From contig CAYJOL010000001.1 of the NCBI GenBank assembly GCA_964371785.1, positions 372,001 through 436,000 on the forward strand: 64,000 bases of DNA, in the 5' to 3' direction. Below are positions 24,849-33,550 of the stretch, in pieces (position 1 is the first letter of the stretch; every line of letters begins with the position of its first letter). The stretch comes from CAVQCT01 sp964371785. Lineage in GTDB: Bacteria; Zixibacteria; MSB-5A5; GN15; FEB-12. Under the pieces are notes generated by a model. The model was not told the origin of the DNA and did no database searches. It saw only the letters and a list, made by a program, of their open reading frames with translations. The position numbers were made by a program, and so were the translations under genes.

Positions 24849-26060
24849 CTACCGTTTATGGCACTGTATGCAAAGGTCCATTTTCGGGTTAAGCGGCAGG
24901 TATTTCGGGAAGTCGGCTCCGTGCAACTTGTGGCAACTCACGCAAGTAAGCTGTTCACCGGTGCGCGGGTCGATAATGTCGCCCCCGACCGGATGCGAGC
25001 CCTTATGAGCGTCAGCGTGACATTCCAGACAGAGATCCATGCTCGGCTCGTTTAACAGGTGTGCCCGGCTGGATCCATGCGGCGAGTGGCATGTCGAGCA
25101 GTCCAAATCCGGGTGAGTAATCATCTGGTCAACCGTCTTATCAGGATTGTCGCGGAAGTGGCACTTGGTACACAGGAGCCGCTGATTGTTGGCCAGAAGA
25201 ACATCGAAATTTGACGCGTGCGGATTGTGGCAATTCAAGCAGGATTCTTCCGTGTTCAAAATGTGCATATTCGTCAGAGTAGTGTCCAAAATACTCTTAT
25301 GGCACTTGAGACAGAGCTGTTCGGGTTTATCTTGCAAAGTGAACTGGAGGGTATTGCCGGTCGAGTTATGACATGATTTACACGCTCCCGTCTGGAACGG
25401 CTTGTGTTGATTGGCCATGAGCAGGTTTTTGAGATTCGACGAATGCGGCTCGTGACAAGTCACGCAGTTCGCCTTGCTCATGTCCATGCCGTTGTGCGCG
25501 GTCATGAACGTCTGATCCTGCTTGTGACAGCCGAAGCAATTGTCGGGGACCTTCTTCTTCAACAAGGCGGCCTCGCCTGAACCGTGGATATCGTGGCAGG
25601 CCTCGCACTTCTTGGCCGCCACCGGTTTATGCACGTTCGTGCGCTGGAACCAGGCGGCAATTCCTTTGTGACAGTCCTCGCACAGAGATACGGTCTCTTT
25701 GTTGAGCTGATTAGGGAATTCCGACGCGTGCGGATTGTGACAGCTCAAACATTTCCCATCCTGCACCGGCTGATGTACTGTCGGCATTCCCAGCACTGCT
25801 TTGATGTCATCATGGCAGTTCAGACAGAGTGTCTTGACGTCTGAATTAAGCAGTGACATATGCGTAGCCGCATGCGGGTCATGACAATCGGAACAGGTGC
25901 CACCGGCAAAAGCGGTATGAACGTGCTTCTCACTCTGCTGGTCCTGAATGTCTGAGTGACAATTATAGCACACGGCCGGCTGGTCGACTTTCACCACCGA
26001 AGCAAAGGCGCCGACTGAAAGGGCGACAAGCAGTATCTGCGCGAATACAATCGGTTTCAT
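24849..26060 (-). CDS. Sixteen-haem periplasmic/outer-surface c-type cytochrome
   Basis: 403 residues. A signal peptide (MKPIVFAQILLVALSVGAFA) is followed by 16 CXXCH haem-binding motifs, from CYNCH near residue 35 to CIQCH four residues before the end. Motifs come in pairs, with the second often followed by NPHAS or a similar DxH/PH, as in doubled-CXXCH cytochromes. The many extra His residues could give bis-His ligation. Its ATG overlaps the stop of the 26-haem gene by one base, with a GGAAGAAG ribosome site, so the two are made together. It is the last gene of the electron-transfer operon. Spacing is regular, which suggests an extended haem wire; location (periplasm or outer face) is not determined. 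Confidence 0.93.
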   Translation of the reverse strand: MKPIVFAQILLVALSVGAFASVVKVDQPAVCYNCHSDIQDQQSEKHVHTAFAGGTCSDCHDPHAATHMSLLNSDVKTLCLNCHDDIKAVLGMPTVHQPVQDGKCLSCHNPHASEFPNQLNKETVSLCEDCHKGIAAWFQRTNVHKPVAAKKCEACHDIHGSGEAALLKKKVPDNCFGCHKQDQTFMTAHNGMDMSKANCVTCHEPHSSNLKNLLMANQHKPFQTGACKSCHNSTGNTLQFTLQDKPEQLCLKCHKSILDTTLTNMHILNTEESCLNCHNPHASNFDVLLANNQRLLCTKCHFRDNPDKTVDQMITHPDLDCSTCHSPHGSSRAHLLNEPSMDLCLECHADAHKGSHPVGGDIIDPRTGEQLTCVSCHKLHGADFPKYLPLNPKMDLCIQCHKR

Positions 26061-28045
26061 TACTTCTTCCCTCCATTGTCTGAAGGTGTTTCGGTGTGAC
26101 AGGCGTCACAGCTGTTGGATATGAACGGCTCGTGGCCAAACTGGTTGAACATGCTCGGCGTGTCAGACACGTGGGGATCATGGCACTGGCGGCAATTGAT
26201 CTCCGAACCGCTCAGATTCAGGTGCTTTGCCTTGAACGCCGCGTCTTCACCATCATGACAGTTGAGGCAGATGGTCGGCGAGGCCTCTACAAGCAGTTTG
26301 TCCCGGGGACTATTGTGCGGGGCGTGACAGCCCAGGCAGTCTCCCTCCTGAACCGGCGCGTGAACATTTCCCTTGTCGATTCTGGCCTTAAGATCAGTAT
26401 GACAGGTAAAGCACAGCTGGTCGACTTTGTCCTGCAGCAGGTTGGCTATTCGTGCGGAGTGCGGTTGATGGCAGGCGGTACATTGTCCCTGCGCCACCGG
26501 GGCATGATTACTGACAATCGCGGCCTTGTCTGCTTCTATATCGTGGCAGGATCCGCAAAGCTCGCTCAGTTTACTCACGAGCAGTCCGTCGTATTTGGAA
26601 GCGTGTGTGGCATGACAGACATCGCAGGTTTTCTCACCGAACGGCGGATGAATCACCGTATCGATCTTGTCGTTCATGATGCCGCCATGGCACTGCTCGC
26701 ATAGACTGTCTCGGGCGAATTTGAGCAGCGACGCCTCATTGGAAGCATGCGGGGCATGGCAGTTGTTACACTCGCCTATCTTCACCGGTACGTGCACCGA
26801 CTTCTCTGCCCGCCATTCCGCGACATCGCCATGACACGAGCCGCACAAATCGACGCGGTTGGTCCTGGTGAGCTTGGCCTGAGCTGAACCGTGCGGAACG
26901 TGACAGTCCATGCACGTTCCTTCTGAGAACGGCACATGCACATCTTTATCCAGTAGTTCCTGTTTCTGGTCCGTATGACAGTCAAGACAGAGCGTGTTGA
27001 GGTCCTTGCTGATCAATTTCTTATCCATCTTCCCATGGGCGTCGTGGCACTGGAGACAGTCCTGGGTGACCGGCGGATGAGACGAGGCCATCTGTACTTC
27101 TTTGAGCACATTGTCATGACAACCGGTGCACAGCTGAACCGACGGTTTCGAGAGCAGCGCTTTTTGCGCGGATCCGTGCGGATTATGACAATCGATACAC
27201 TGACCATCGGCCACCGGGAAGTGCGTGCCCTCCGGGGCGACCTCGGAAAGATCGTGACAGGTAATACAGAGATTGTTCGGCTGGTCGACCAGACCAAAGG
27301 GCTCCGGGCTGTCCGGCGCGTTGTGGCAGCTTTCGCATTCGCCACCCTCAACCGGGGAATGGAAAGAGTTGGTCAACAGGTGCTCCGTGTCCGACGAATG
27401 AACAGCATGGCAGGTAGTACAACTTTTGTCGCCGACCGGGTATTTGAAGTGAGCGGTTACAAATGAGGGCTTACTTTCATCATGGCACGACCTACACAAT
27501 TGTTGTTCGTCCATCTTGAGCAGGAAAGCGTTATCGCTGCCGTGGGGTTCATGACAGGAGAAGCATCCATCGGCCATCGGCCTGTGTTGAATCTTCCGGG
27601 TGAACTCGGTCGCGCCGTGGCACGTAAAGCAAAGCTGCTGGGCCGACGCTGTCAACAACTGACCATTATCACTGGCGTGAGGGTTGTGACAAGCGATGCA
27701 TTTGCCTTCACCGGCAGGCTGGTGCACGTTAGCCTTTTCAAGACCCAAGTCGGTCTTTTGGTGACACAAAAAGCAGAGTTGCGCTCCTTCTTCCTTCAAC
27801 CGGAGAGCGCCGACCAGCCCATGTGCCTTATGACACGACAGGCAGTCCTTCGCAGCAAACGGTTCGTGTTGCACTTTCCCCTTAAAGTCCGCCATCTTAT
27901 GGCAGTCGAGGCAATTGCTTTTCTTGGAAAACCGTTTGCCGGCCTCAACTTGGGCCTGAGCCGAACCGCCCAGGCCGAGCGTCAGGGACGCAAATACCAG
28001 TAAAGGCAGCAGCCTTCGACTCATATCGTATATTCGTGATCTCAT
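26060..28045 (-). CDS. Twenty-six-haem c-type cytochrome
   Basis: 661 residues with 26 CXXCH motifs, an exceptionally large number for one chain. The start is set at ATG 28045: it has AAGG about 10 nt upstream and lies 19 bp after the previous gene, whereas the longest frame would overlap that gene. The signal peptide includes RRLLPLLVFASLTLGLGGSAQA. About every 25 residues a C-x2-C-H is followed by a H-x-P/PHxS element, giving a repeat of paired haems (doubled CXXCH family). No transmembrane helix follows the signal. By length and haem density it could span a long distance in the periplasm or extend outside the cell. Cytochrome maturation genes are not in this window. Confidence 0.93.
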   Translation of the reverse strand: MRSRIYDMSRRLLPLLVFASLTLGLGGSAQAQVEAGKRFSKKSNCLDCHKMADFKGKVQHEPFAAKDCLSCHKAHGLVGALRLKEEGAQLCFLCHQKTDLGLEKANVHQPAGEGKCIACHNPHASDNGQLLTASAQQLCFTCHGATEFTRKIQHRPMADGCFSCHEPHGSDNAFLLKMDEQQLCRSCHDESKPSFVTAHFKYPVGDKSCTTCHAVHSSDTEHLLTNSFHSPVEGGECESCHNAPDSPEPFGLVDQPNNLCITCHDLSEVAPEGTHFPVADGQCIDCHNPHGSAQKALLSKPSVQLCTGCHDNVLKEVQMASSHPPVTQDCLQCHDAHGKMDKKLISKDLNTLCLDCHTDQKQELLDKDVHVPFSEGTCMDCHVPHGSAQAKLTRTNRVDLCGSCHGDVAEWRAEKSVHVPVKIGECNNCHAPHASNEASLLKFARDSLCEQCHGGIMNDKIDTVIHPPFGEKTCDVCHATHASKYDGLLVSKLSELCGSCHDIEADKAAIVSNHAPVAQGQCTACHQPHSARIANLLQDKVDQLCFTCHTDLKARIDKGNVHAPVQEGDCLGCHAPHNSPRDKLLVEASPTICLNCHDGEDAAFKAKHLNLSGSEINCRQCHDPHVSDTPSMFNQFGHEPFISNSCDACHTETPSDNGGKK

Positions 28046-28064
28046 CGCGACTTGCCTTATAGCC

Positions 28065-29765
28065 TCAATTGTTTCCAAAATACTTATCAACGTTCTTGTC
28101 CATGTAGACGATATTCGAGTGTTCCTTTAATGTGTTCAGGTTGGCATCCATCAACTCATTAAACTTCTTCTGGAACATGACTTGTCTGATGGGCATATCA
28201 ACCTCGTCGATAGTCTTAAGTCGGCCGGGTCTCCGTCCCCGCATCTGGAATATAATCCATCCCGTTGTCGTCTGGTACGGCTCGCCGAACTCTCCTATTC
28301 TCATCTTCTCGATTCCTTCCTTAATTGAGTTCGGGAATGCGGACAGGGTAATCCAATCAACCGGCTTTCGGAGCATCTCGTTATCCGCGTCGTAGGTTTT
28401 CATGAGGTAGTCAAAATTCGCACCTTCCTGCAATCGCGAATAGATCTCATCGGCGGAGTCTTTGGTGGCCACCTGGATTTGTGCGAGTTGAATCTGCTCA
28501 TCCTCGCGAAAGTCATCCTGGTGGGAGTCGTAGTAGTCCTGGAATTCCTTGCGATTGAATACGATCTTACTGACCACCATCTCCTTGATGTAACTTTCGA
28601 TCAGGGCGCTGTCCAGACTCCTGTTGTAGGCCTCGGTAACTTCCGAGCTGTCACGAAAGCCGCTCTTATCGGCGGCATACGCAAGCACAAGTTTCGCGGT
28701 CAGATTTGATACTCCGAGTTTGTACAGGGTATCAAATGGCTGGTCGCCGTTTGTCATCGCCGTATGCGAAATTTCCTTCCGAAGATCATCATCGGTTATC
28801 CGATGCTTATCATCAATCTTGAACGCAACTTGTTCGGTCCCACTCATGAATGCGTTGGTAAATAGTTTACTCGCATCGGCTTTGATGGCTGACAGGACGG
28901 TGTCATTCTGCCGATACGGATATACAGCCTTAAGACTGTCAAGAAACAGGGTCCATTCCTTGTCACGCTGCGCGTTCTTCAGGATTGCCCTAATCTTGTC
29001 GCCATACTTCGCAAAGTCGGCCGTATCCGGAGCAAGACGTTGTTCCACACGCAGAAATGCATATGCTTTCCGGAATTGAAATGGGGCGGAGAGCTCGCCA
29101 ACTTTTAGAGTTTCGGCAATACTTCGTAATGGCTCTTCTATATCCGCCCAGTAGGACAAATTGTGCAGTCCCCCTCGATAGCGGCGGGTATCTATGGACA
29201 CTCCTATTGCGAGACTGTCCATGCTCACTCCCTTCTTGATCTGCTGAATAAGCGATACCGCCTCTTCCCTCGTCTTGACCGCAAGAGTTCGGAGTTGTTC
29301 ACGTCCGTAGTTCTTGTTGAATATTCTCTGGACTTCAGCCTCGGGAACATTCAGGACAGGATGGAAGCTCTCTTTCATAAACAGCCGCATGGCGGATTCC
29401 TGCTTCAACTCATCAAGTTTCTGAATAAGCCACGGTTCATCCTGCATCCCGAGCGCACTGGCTTCCTGAATGACCAGACGGTCATCCACCATCTTATCGA
29501 GCAGTTTGCGGAAATCAAGCGCACTTATGCTCGAATCCGTCATGCTTGTGTGCCGGTTGAGAATTTCGCGATCCATATCGGCAGTCCTGATGGTGTCTTC
29601 ATTCACCAAAACGAGTATGCTTGTATCTGGAATATCGCCGGCCTGAGTCGATGACATTGTCACCACGCTTAGCGTGATCGACACGACAAGTAACCACGCA
29701 AAAACCCCGGTCCCTTTATCGCCACCAAACCTGCTTGTTCTATTTGTCCTAGTTTCTATCAGCAA
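28065..29765 (-). CDS. Parvulin-type peptidyl-prolyl isomerase / SurA-like chaperone
   Basis: The start is proposed as TTG at 29765 (GGAAG 5 nt upstream). It overlaps the preceding gene by 17 bp and puts an export signal (GVFAWLLVVSITLSVVTMSS) near the N-terminus; the longest frame would overlap by about 150 bp. The 566 residues show a SurA-like N-terminal helical region, then two PpiC-like segments: one with AVKTREEAVSLIQQIKKGVS...LGELSAPF-type endings (VGELSAPFQFRKAYAFLRVE), and a second with IYSRLQEGANFDYLMKTYD...RIGEFGEPYQTTTGWIIFQM. It probably folds exported beta-barrel or cytochrome proteins of the same operon. Isomerases of this kind also occur near Geobacter cytochrome loci. Confidence 0.82.
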   Translation of the reverse strand: MLIETRTNRTSRFGGDKGTGVFAWLLVVSITLSVVTMSSTQAGDIPDTSILVLVNEDTIRTADMDREILNRHTSMTDSSISALDFRKLLDKMVDDRLVIQEASALGMQDEPWLIQKLDELKQESAMRLFMKESFHPVLNVPEAEVQRIFNKNYGREQLRTLAVKTREEAVSLIQQIKKGVSMDSLAIGVSIDTRRYRGGLHNLSYWADIEEPLRSIAETLKVGELSAPFQFRKAYAFLRVEQRLAPDTADFAKYGDKIRAILKNAQRDKEWTLFLDSLKAVYPYRQNDTVLSAIKADASKLFTNAFMSGTEQVAFKIDDKHRITDDDLRKEISHTAMTNGDQPFDTLYKLGVSNLTAKLVLAYAADKSGFRDSSEVTEAYNRSLDSALIESYIKEMVVSKIVFNRKEFQDYYDSHQDDFREDEQIQLAQIQVATKDSADEIYSRLQEGANFDYLMKTYDADNEMLRKPVDWITLSAFPNSIKEGIEKMRIGEFGEPYQTTTGWIIFQMRGRRPGRLKTIDEVDMPIRQVMFQKKFNELMDANLNTLKEHSNIVYMDKNVDKYFGNN

Positions 29766-30840
29766 TTGGTCTTCCTTGTTGAGTTGTGAATGTATGCAGC
29801 AAATCGCCGAGTAATCCGGCGGTAAGTTTTTCCAAAGAATTGCAGGCGCCCAATCTGAAAACCGTTTCTGAATGCGCCCCGGTGCGCTCCTTATCATAAG
29901 TCGCGAGAATCAGATGCGATTCCGGATCCAATACTCGAATACCGAGCGAAACTTCGGGGCTGGATTGTTCAAAATCACCTCGAACCGCTCGGAAGACGTC
30001 GACACTTCCGGTGAAAATCAACTTCACACCATAGCGTTCTTTCAACAAATCCATGATCCCGTAGTCCACCCCGCCTCGGGATTGCGATCGTCCGGTAATC
30101 ATGATCTCATTGACTACCCCCGGTTCGATCACATCATAGCCGGCATTAAAAAGAGTCGATACGAGCAGACTGGACATGATGTCACCGGCTCTTGGGTAGC
30201 TGGAATAATCTTCGCACGGAACAACCGCGCAGGTTTCGCGTTTGGATTCCGCAGTTCTGTTAGTCTTGAGCCTTTCCGGGGATAGTCCGTCAAGTTGATC
30301 CGCCACCGCGCGCCTGGTCAGGACATCGATACTGTCTATGATGCCGACTCCAAATAGACCGGCATAATCCTGTCCCGTAGCGCCGATCGTCGAAGTCCAG
30401 ATGACCCGCATCGACTCAAGGTCAAGAATGCGCACGGATATTCCAATTTCCGGCGTCGCGTTCTCCTCGAAAATATCAACTGAACCGACCACTAAATACG
30501 CAAGACCGGTGGCCTCGAGAACGCGTTTTCCGTCGGAGGCGTTGATCATCCCATTGGTACGAATTCGATACTGGCGAAGCACGTTTCTCAGACTGTCGCT
30601 GGATAGTATATTGAAGCCGTGCGATAACAGTGCCGTATCCAGAATGGGAGACACGACCCGGATCGCCCGTACGGAGGCTGTATTGTTCACAAAAGGAAGA
30701 ACCGCGACCTTGACTCTCTCCGAGGTCAAAGCGGACAATTGCCTTGAGTCGGCATCCACATGCTGTGCGCGGCTCGTCGATACCCATAAACCGAGCACAA
30801 GAATAAATGAAGTTACATATCTGAGGATCATTGCATTCAT
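29749..30840 (-). CDS. Secreted protein with two CsgG-like domains
   Basis: 363 residues with a signal peptide (MILRYVTSFILVLGLWVSTSRA). Two similar halves follow: residues about 40-190 (VKVAVLPFVNNTASVRAIRV ... YLVVGSVDIFEE ... GISVRILDLESMRVIWTS) and about 215-345 (MSSLLVSTLFNAGYDVIEPG ... LIFTGSVDVFRA ... LGIRVLDPESHLIL). This is the fold pattern of CsgG/GNA1162-type periplasmic and outer-membrane proteins. There is no lipobox. It is separated by one base from the lipoprotein gene upstream, and its stop lies inside the start of the isomerase gene. The role is probably in assembly or export at the outer membrane; no direct evidence. Confidence 0.72.
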   Translation of the reverse strand: MNAMILRYVTSFILVLGLWVSTSRAQHVDADSRQLSALTSERVKVAVLPFVNNTASVRAIRVVSPILDTALLSHGFNILSSDSLRNVLRQYRIRTNGMINASDGKRVLEATGLAYLVVGSVDIFEENATPEIGISVRILDLESMRVIWTSTIGATGQDYAGLFGVGIIDSIDVLTRRAVADQLDGLSPERLKTNRTAESKRETCAVVPCEDYSSYPRAGDIMSSLLVSTLFNAGYDVIEPGVVNEIMITGRSQSRGGVDYGIMDLLKERYGVKLIFTGSVDVFRAVRGDFEQSSPEVSLGIRVLDPESHLILATYDKERTGAHSETVFRLGACNSLEKLTAGLLGDLLHTFTTQQGRPIADRN

Positions 30841-30841
30841 A

Positions 30842-31414
30842 CTATTTCACAAGAGTCCCTATCGCACGTCGTACAGCCTTACGGGTGACCTCACTCTTTG
30901 ATTTCTCTCCCGAACCCAGGACCGACGCCCAGAAGCCCCGGCCTCCTTCGGTCACGGTTGACGACCAGACGGTCACTCCCTGCTCAGTTTCTACCATGCG
31001 GAGGACCAGCGTAACGGTGTTGGAATTAGCAGATCCGCTCCTGATGGTCTCGGACTCGCCCACCGTGCCGAGCAACAGTCCCTGTACTTTCAACTCGGTG
31101 CCGATTGCCACAATCTGATCTTTTGTAAGTTCGGCCGTGCGAACTACCGAATATTTCTCAAGTACTTTCGCCACTTCGCCGGGTTCGACTACGTCAAATG
31201 CTCTTCTGGCCAGAAGGTCCGTCACGCAGAAACGGGTGGCGCGTGCCCCGGCCCCCTGGTCATTGGATAAATTCTCAAACGGAATGACCGCCACCCGCTC
31301 GATATAGTTAAAACTAAACTCAGGATTGTAGAAAACCGTCGGGCTGACGCCTCCACACCCGGCTACTATCAGACCGAGCAGAAATAAAGCCAGCGCCATA
31401 TTATACCTTCTCAT
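30842..31414 (-). CDS. CsgG-like lipoprotein
   Basis: 190 residues from ATG 31414, selected because GGAGAG lies 6 nt upstream and the signal peptide then reads MRRYNMALALFLLGLIVAGC, with a lipobox VAGC. An outer-membrane lipoprotein is likely. The mature part has the CsgG-type pattern: RVAVIPFENLSNDQGAGARAT, RAFDVVEPGEVAKVLEKYSV, LKVQGLLLGTVGE and the LVLRMVETEQGVTVWSSTV strand. CsgG itself is a nonameric lipoprotein channel for curli export; this protein lacks much of the transmembrane hairpin length (190 versus about 260 mature residues), so a channel is not assured. It sits between the beta-barrel gene (24 bp upstream) and a second CsgG-like gene. Confidence 0.78.
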   Translation of the reverse strand: MRRYNMALALFLLGLIVAGCGGVSPTVFYNPEFSFNYIERVAVIPFENLSNDQGAGARATRFCVTDLLARRAFDVVEPGEVAKVLEKYSVVRTAELTKDQIVAIGTELKVQGLLLGTVGESETIRSGSANSNTVTLVLRMVETEQGVTVWSSTVTEGGRGFWASVLGSGEKSKSEVTRKAVRRAIGTLVK

Positions 31415-31438
31415 ATCAACTCTCCACATCGTTTATAT

Positions 31439-33550
31439 TCAAAATCCGGTCTTAAATCCAAGTTGCAGTGTGCTCAATTCGTCCCTGCCGTTAGCATCGT
31501 CTATTTTGTTGAACAGGTAGCTGAAGTACAAACTTGCGCGCATCCTGATTTTCAGATTGGCATACACGTTATATTGGTCGGTGTTTATATCCGTCCCGCT
31601 ATCGATCAGCCTGACAAGTGAACCGATCGTCAGTTTCGGAAACATATTCCATCCTATATTATAAGTCTGCGTCCGGTAAGTGACAACGTCCTTCTGAAGG
31701 TCAAAGTTGCCTCGGACGAAGATAGTTCGGGTCATCTGGTAGGTAAAGCTTGTCCCAAGTTGATCCTTGCGATATCGCTGATCACCGTCGCGCTGTACCG
31801 TATTCTGATACAGGTACGAGACCAGAAAGCCTATCCTTCTTGTCAGCGAACCGTCGAACGATACCCGGCCGGAGTATGTGTCAAACGCCGTCTGGCTGGC
31901 GTACTGATGATTGCGGCTTATTCCTCCCTCCAGGGAGACATTAAGTGCGCTCAGCACGTTGCCATATGCCTGAAGTATCAGGTTTGTATTTTCCTGGTCC
32001 GACTCACCCGCGACATAATCCCGGTAATTCACCGCTGAAGCGGTAAACCGGAGAGTTTGAAGCGGTTGATAAAGCAGACTGTAACTGAGGGACCGGCTGC
32101 GCATGTCTTCCGCACCCGGCTGTTCGTAATTCTGGAACCCGATCTGAGCTCGCGCAATGTGAGTTATGATTTCGTTTGGTCTTAGCCTGCCCGAAAGACT
32201 CACGTACAACTGGCTGTTGCCGAAATTGTCACCGACCCCTGGCTCATTCTGATATGAGACGTCAAGAGTACTCTGCACCTTCGGTGAAAATGTGTACGTA
32301 CTCACGACATCGAGTAGATGAGTCTGGCGATCGTTCGTCCGTTTACGAGACCCTGACTGGCCCTCGAGAGCTTCGACCTCGGTCACGTCCGCGGTATTGA
32401 AATTATTAGTGCCCGAATTCACGGCCTTTACATATCTGGATATCACGTCGGGGAATTCCAGCTCATACCGGTTGTAAATCAGACTGAATCGGGTAGTCGG
32501 CGCGACAGTTACCATACTCCAGTTCAGGTTGTCATCCGAGGCATAAACGCTCCATCCCAATTGGGCTCCCGAAGGACGATCCGTGTATATGTAAAGCGCG
32601 CCTACATGTCGTTCGACTCCCAGGTCCACCCCGATATTCCTGTCCACCAGCGCTGTGCCTATATCGATTAATGGGAGAGTTGGATCGACAGTATTGCCGT
32701 CCGTTAGCCCGCTTACGGTCGACAAAGAATCGAAGTTGGGTGAAGCATCCAGGGAGTACAGCCCGCGACGAACCGGTATCAGACTATACGTGGTCGCAGT
32801 ATCCGGAGTCTGTTGCGTCTGGGTCCTGTAGCTGAACGTGTAATCCGAATTGATGCGTAATTTATTTTCCGCGAGATTAGCCAATTGATTCCATCTGAAT
32901 TGATGATCATACTCGGTAAGCTTCTGCTGCAGGGGCCGATTCTCAAATGAAATGCGGGCGAGGTTATAATAGAATTGACTTCCCTTGACCGTATAGTACA
33001 AGTTAGTGAGCCATCTGCGGTCATAAATGTTGCTCACTCGCAGGTCATCGGGATTATACGTCCGATTCCAGTCATACCGGACTGTCAGCCCGGGATAGGT
33101 AACCCATTTGGATCGATAATATGCGGACCAGTTGTCACGATTCAGATTGTCCGAGTCAAATGATGATTCCGAGATACGCCGCGAAGCTGTCCAGCCGAGT
33201 GCGAATTGCGGGTGGTTGTATAGAAGTTCACCGGAGGGCTGGAGCTCCCGGCGCCAGGTGTTGTCCGCCAGCCGTTCGTCGATCCCCAGATTGTAATATC
33301 TGAAGGAAGCGCGAGCCTGGATATAGGAAGTGAACGCCTTCTGCCAGGTGGCGTTATATTGCTGACGCAGACTGCTTGAATGAGTGGAGTCTCGGTCAAC
33401 CTCGTATATACTCACATCTATGCTTCCGTTGACGTTGTCTGGGATTATTGCATTTGCACCGGTCACAGTGATTAAAGTCACGATCACTGCTGTAATGAAG
33501 CATAGCGGTACTCTGCTGAAAGCCTTCCTCTGATGCATCTCTACTATCAT
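31439..33550 (-). CDS. Large outer-membrane beta-barrel protein with discoidin-like insertion
   Basis: 703 residues. A signal peptide (VPLCFITAVIVTLITVTGANA) precedes a long run of alternating aromatic/polar strands (such as ARASFRYYNLGIDERLADNT and LYFSYLFNK), and the protein ends in a terminal Phe (LGFKTGF), the usual barrel insertion signal. I would expect 20 or more strands. Residues about 280-398 break this pattern and resemble an F5/8-type-C (discoidin) domain: GALYIYTDRPSGAQLGWSVY, SDDNLNWSMVTV, SRYVKAVNSGTNNFNTADVT. The gene overlaps the stop of the propeller gene by one base. Next to multihaem cytochromes it is the natural candidate for the porin sheath of an outer-membrane electron conduit, although it has no sequence motif that proves this. 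Confidence 0.8.
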   Translation of the reverse strand: MIVEMHQRKAFSRVPLCFITAVIVTLITVTGANAIIPDNVNGSIDVSIYEVDRDSTHSSSLRQQYNATWQKAFTSYIQARASFRYYNLGIDERLADNTWRRELQPSGELLYNHPQFALGWTASRRISESSFDSDNLNRDNWSAYYRSKWVTYPGLTVRYDWNRTYNPDDLRVSNIYDRRWLTNLYYTVKGSQFYYNLARISFENRPLQQKLTEYDHQFRWNQLANLAENKLRINSDYTFSYRTQTQQTPDTATTYSLIPVRRGLYSLDASPNFDSLSTVSGLTDGNTVDPTLPLIDIGTALVDRNIGVDLGVERHVGALYIYTDRPSGAQLGWSVYASDDNLNWSMVTVAPTTRFSLIYNRYELEFPDVISRYVKAVNSGTNNFNTADVTEVEALEGQSGSRKRTNDRQTHLLDVVSTYTFSPKVQSTLDVSYQNEPGVGDNFGNSQLYVSLSGRLRPNEIITHIARAQIGFQNYEQPGAEDMRSRSLSYSLLYQPLQTLRFTASAVNYRDYVAGESDQENTNLILQAYGNVLSALNVSLEGGISRNHQYASQTAFDTYSGRVSFDGSLTRRIGFLVSYLYQNTVQRDGDQRYRKDQLGTSFTYQMTRTIFVRGNFDLQKDVVTYRTQTYNIGWNMFPKLTIGSLVRLIDSGTDINTDQYNVYANLKIRMRASLYFSYLFNKIDDANGRDELSTLQLGFKTGF

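Noticed and set aside
26096..28003. Long plus-strand open frames opposite the 26-haem gene
   Set aside because: They arise because the repeated CXXCH codons leave few stops on the other strand; no ribosome sites, domains or plausible composition.
24849..28045. Periodic repeats that could be read as a CRISPR or tandem DNA repeat array
   Set aside because: The periodicity is at the protein level (haem motifs); DNA units are not identical and spacers are coding.
29766..29897. N-terminal extension of the isomerase gene to an upstream Met
   Set aside because: It would lie wholly inside the CsgG-like gene and put the signal peptide about 65 residues from the N-terminus.
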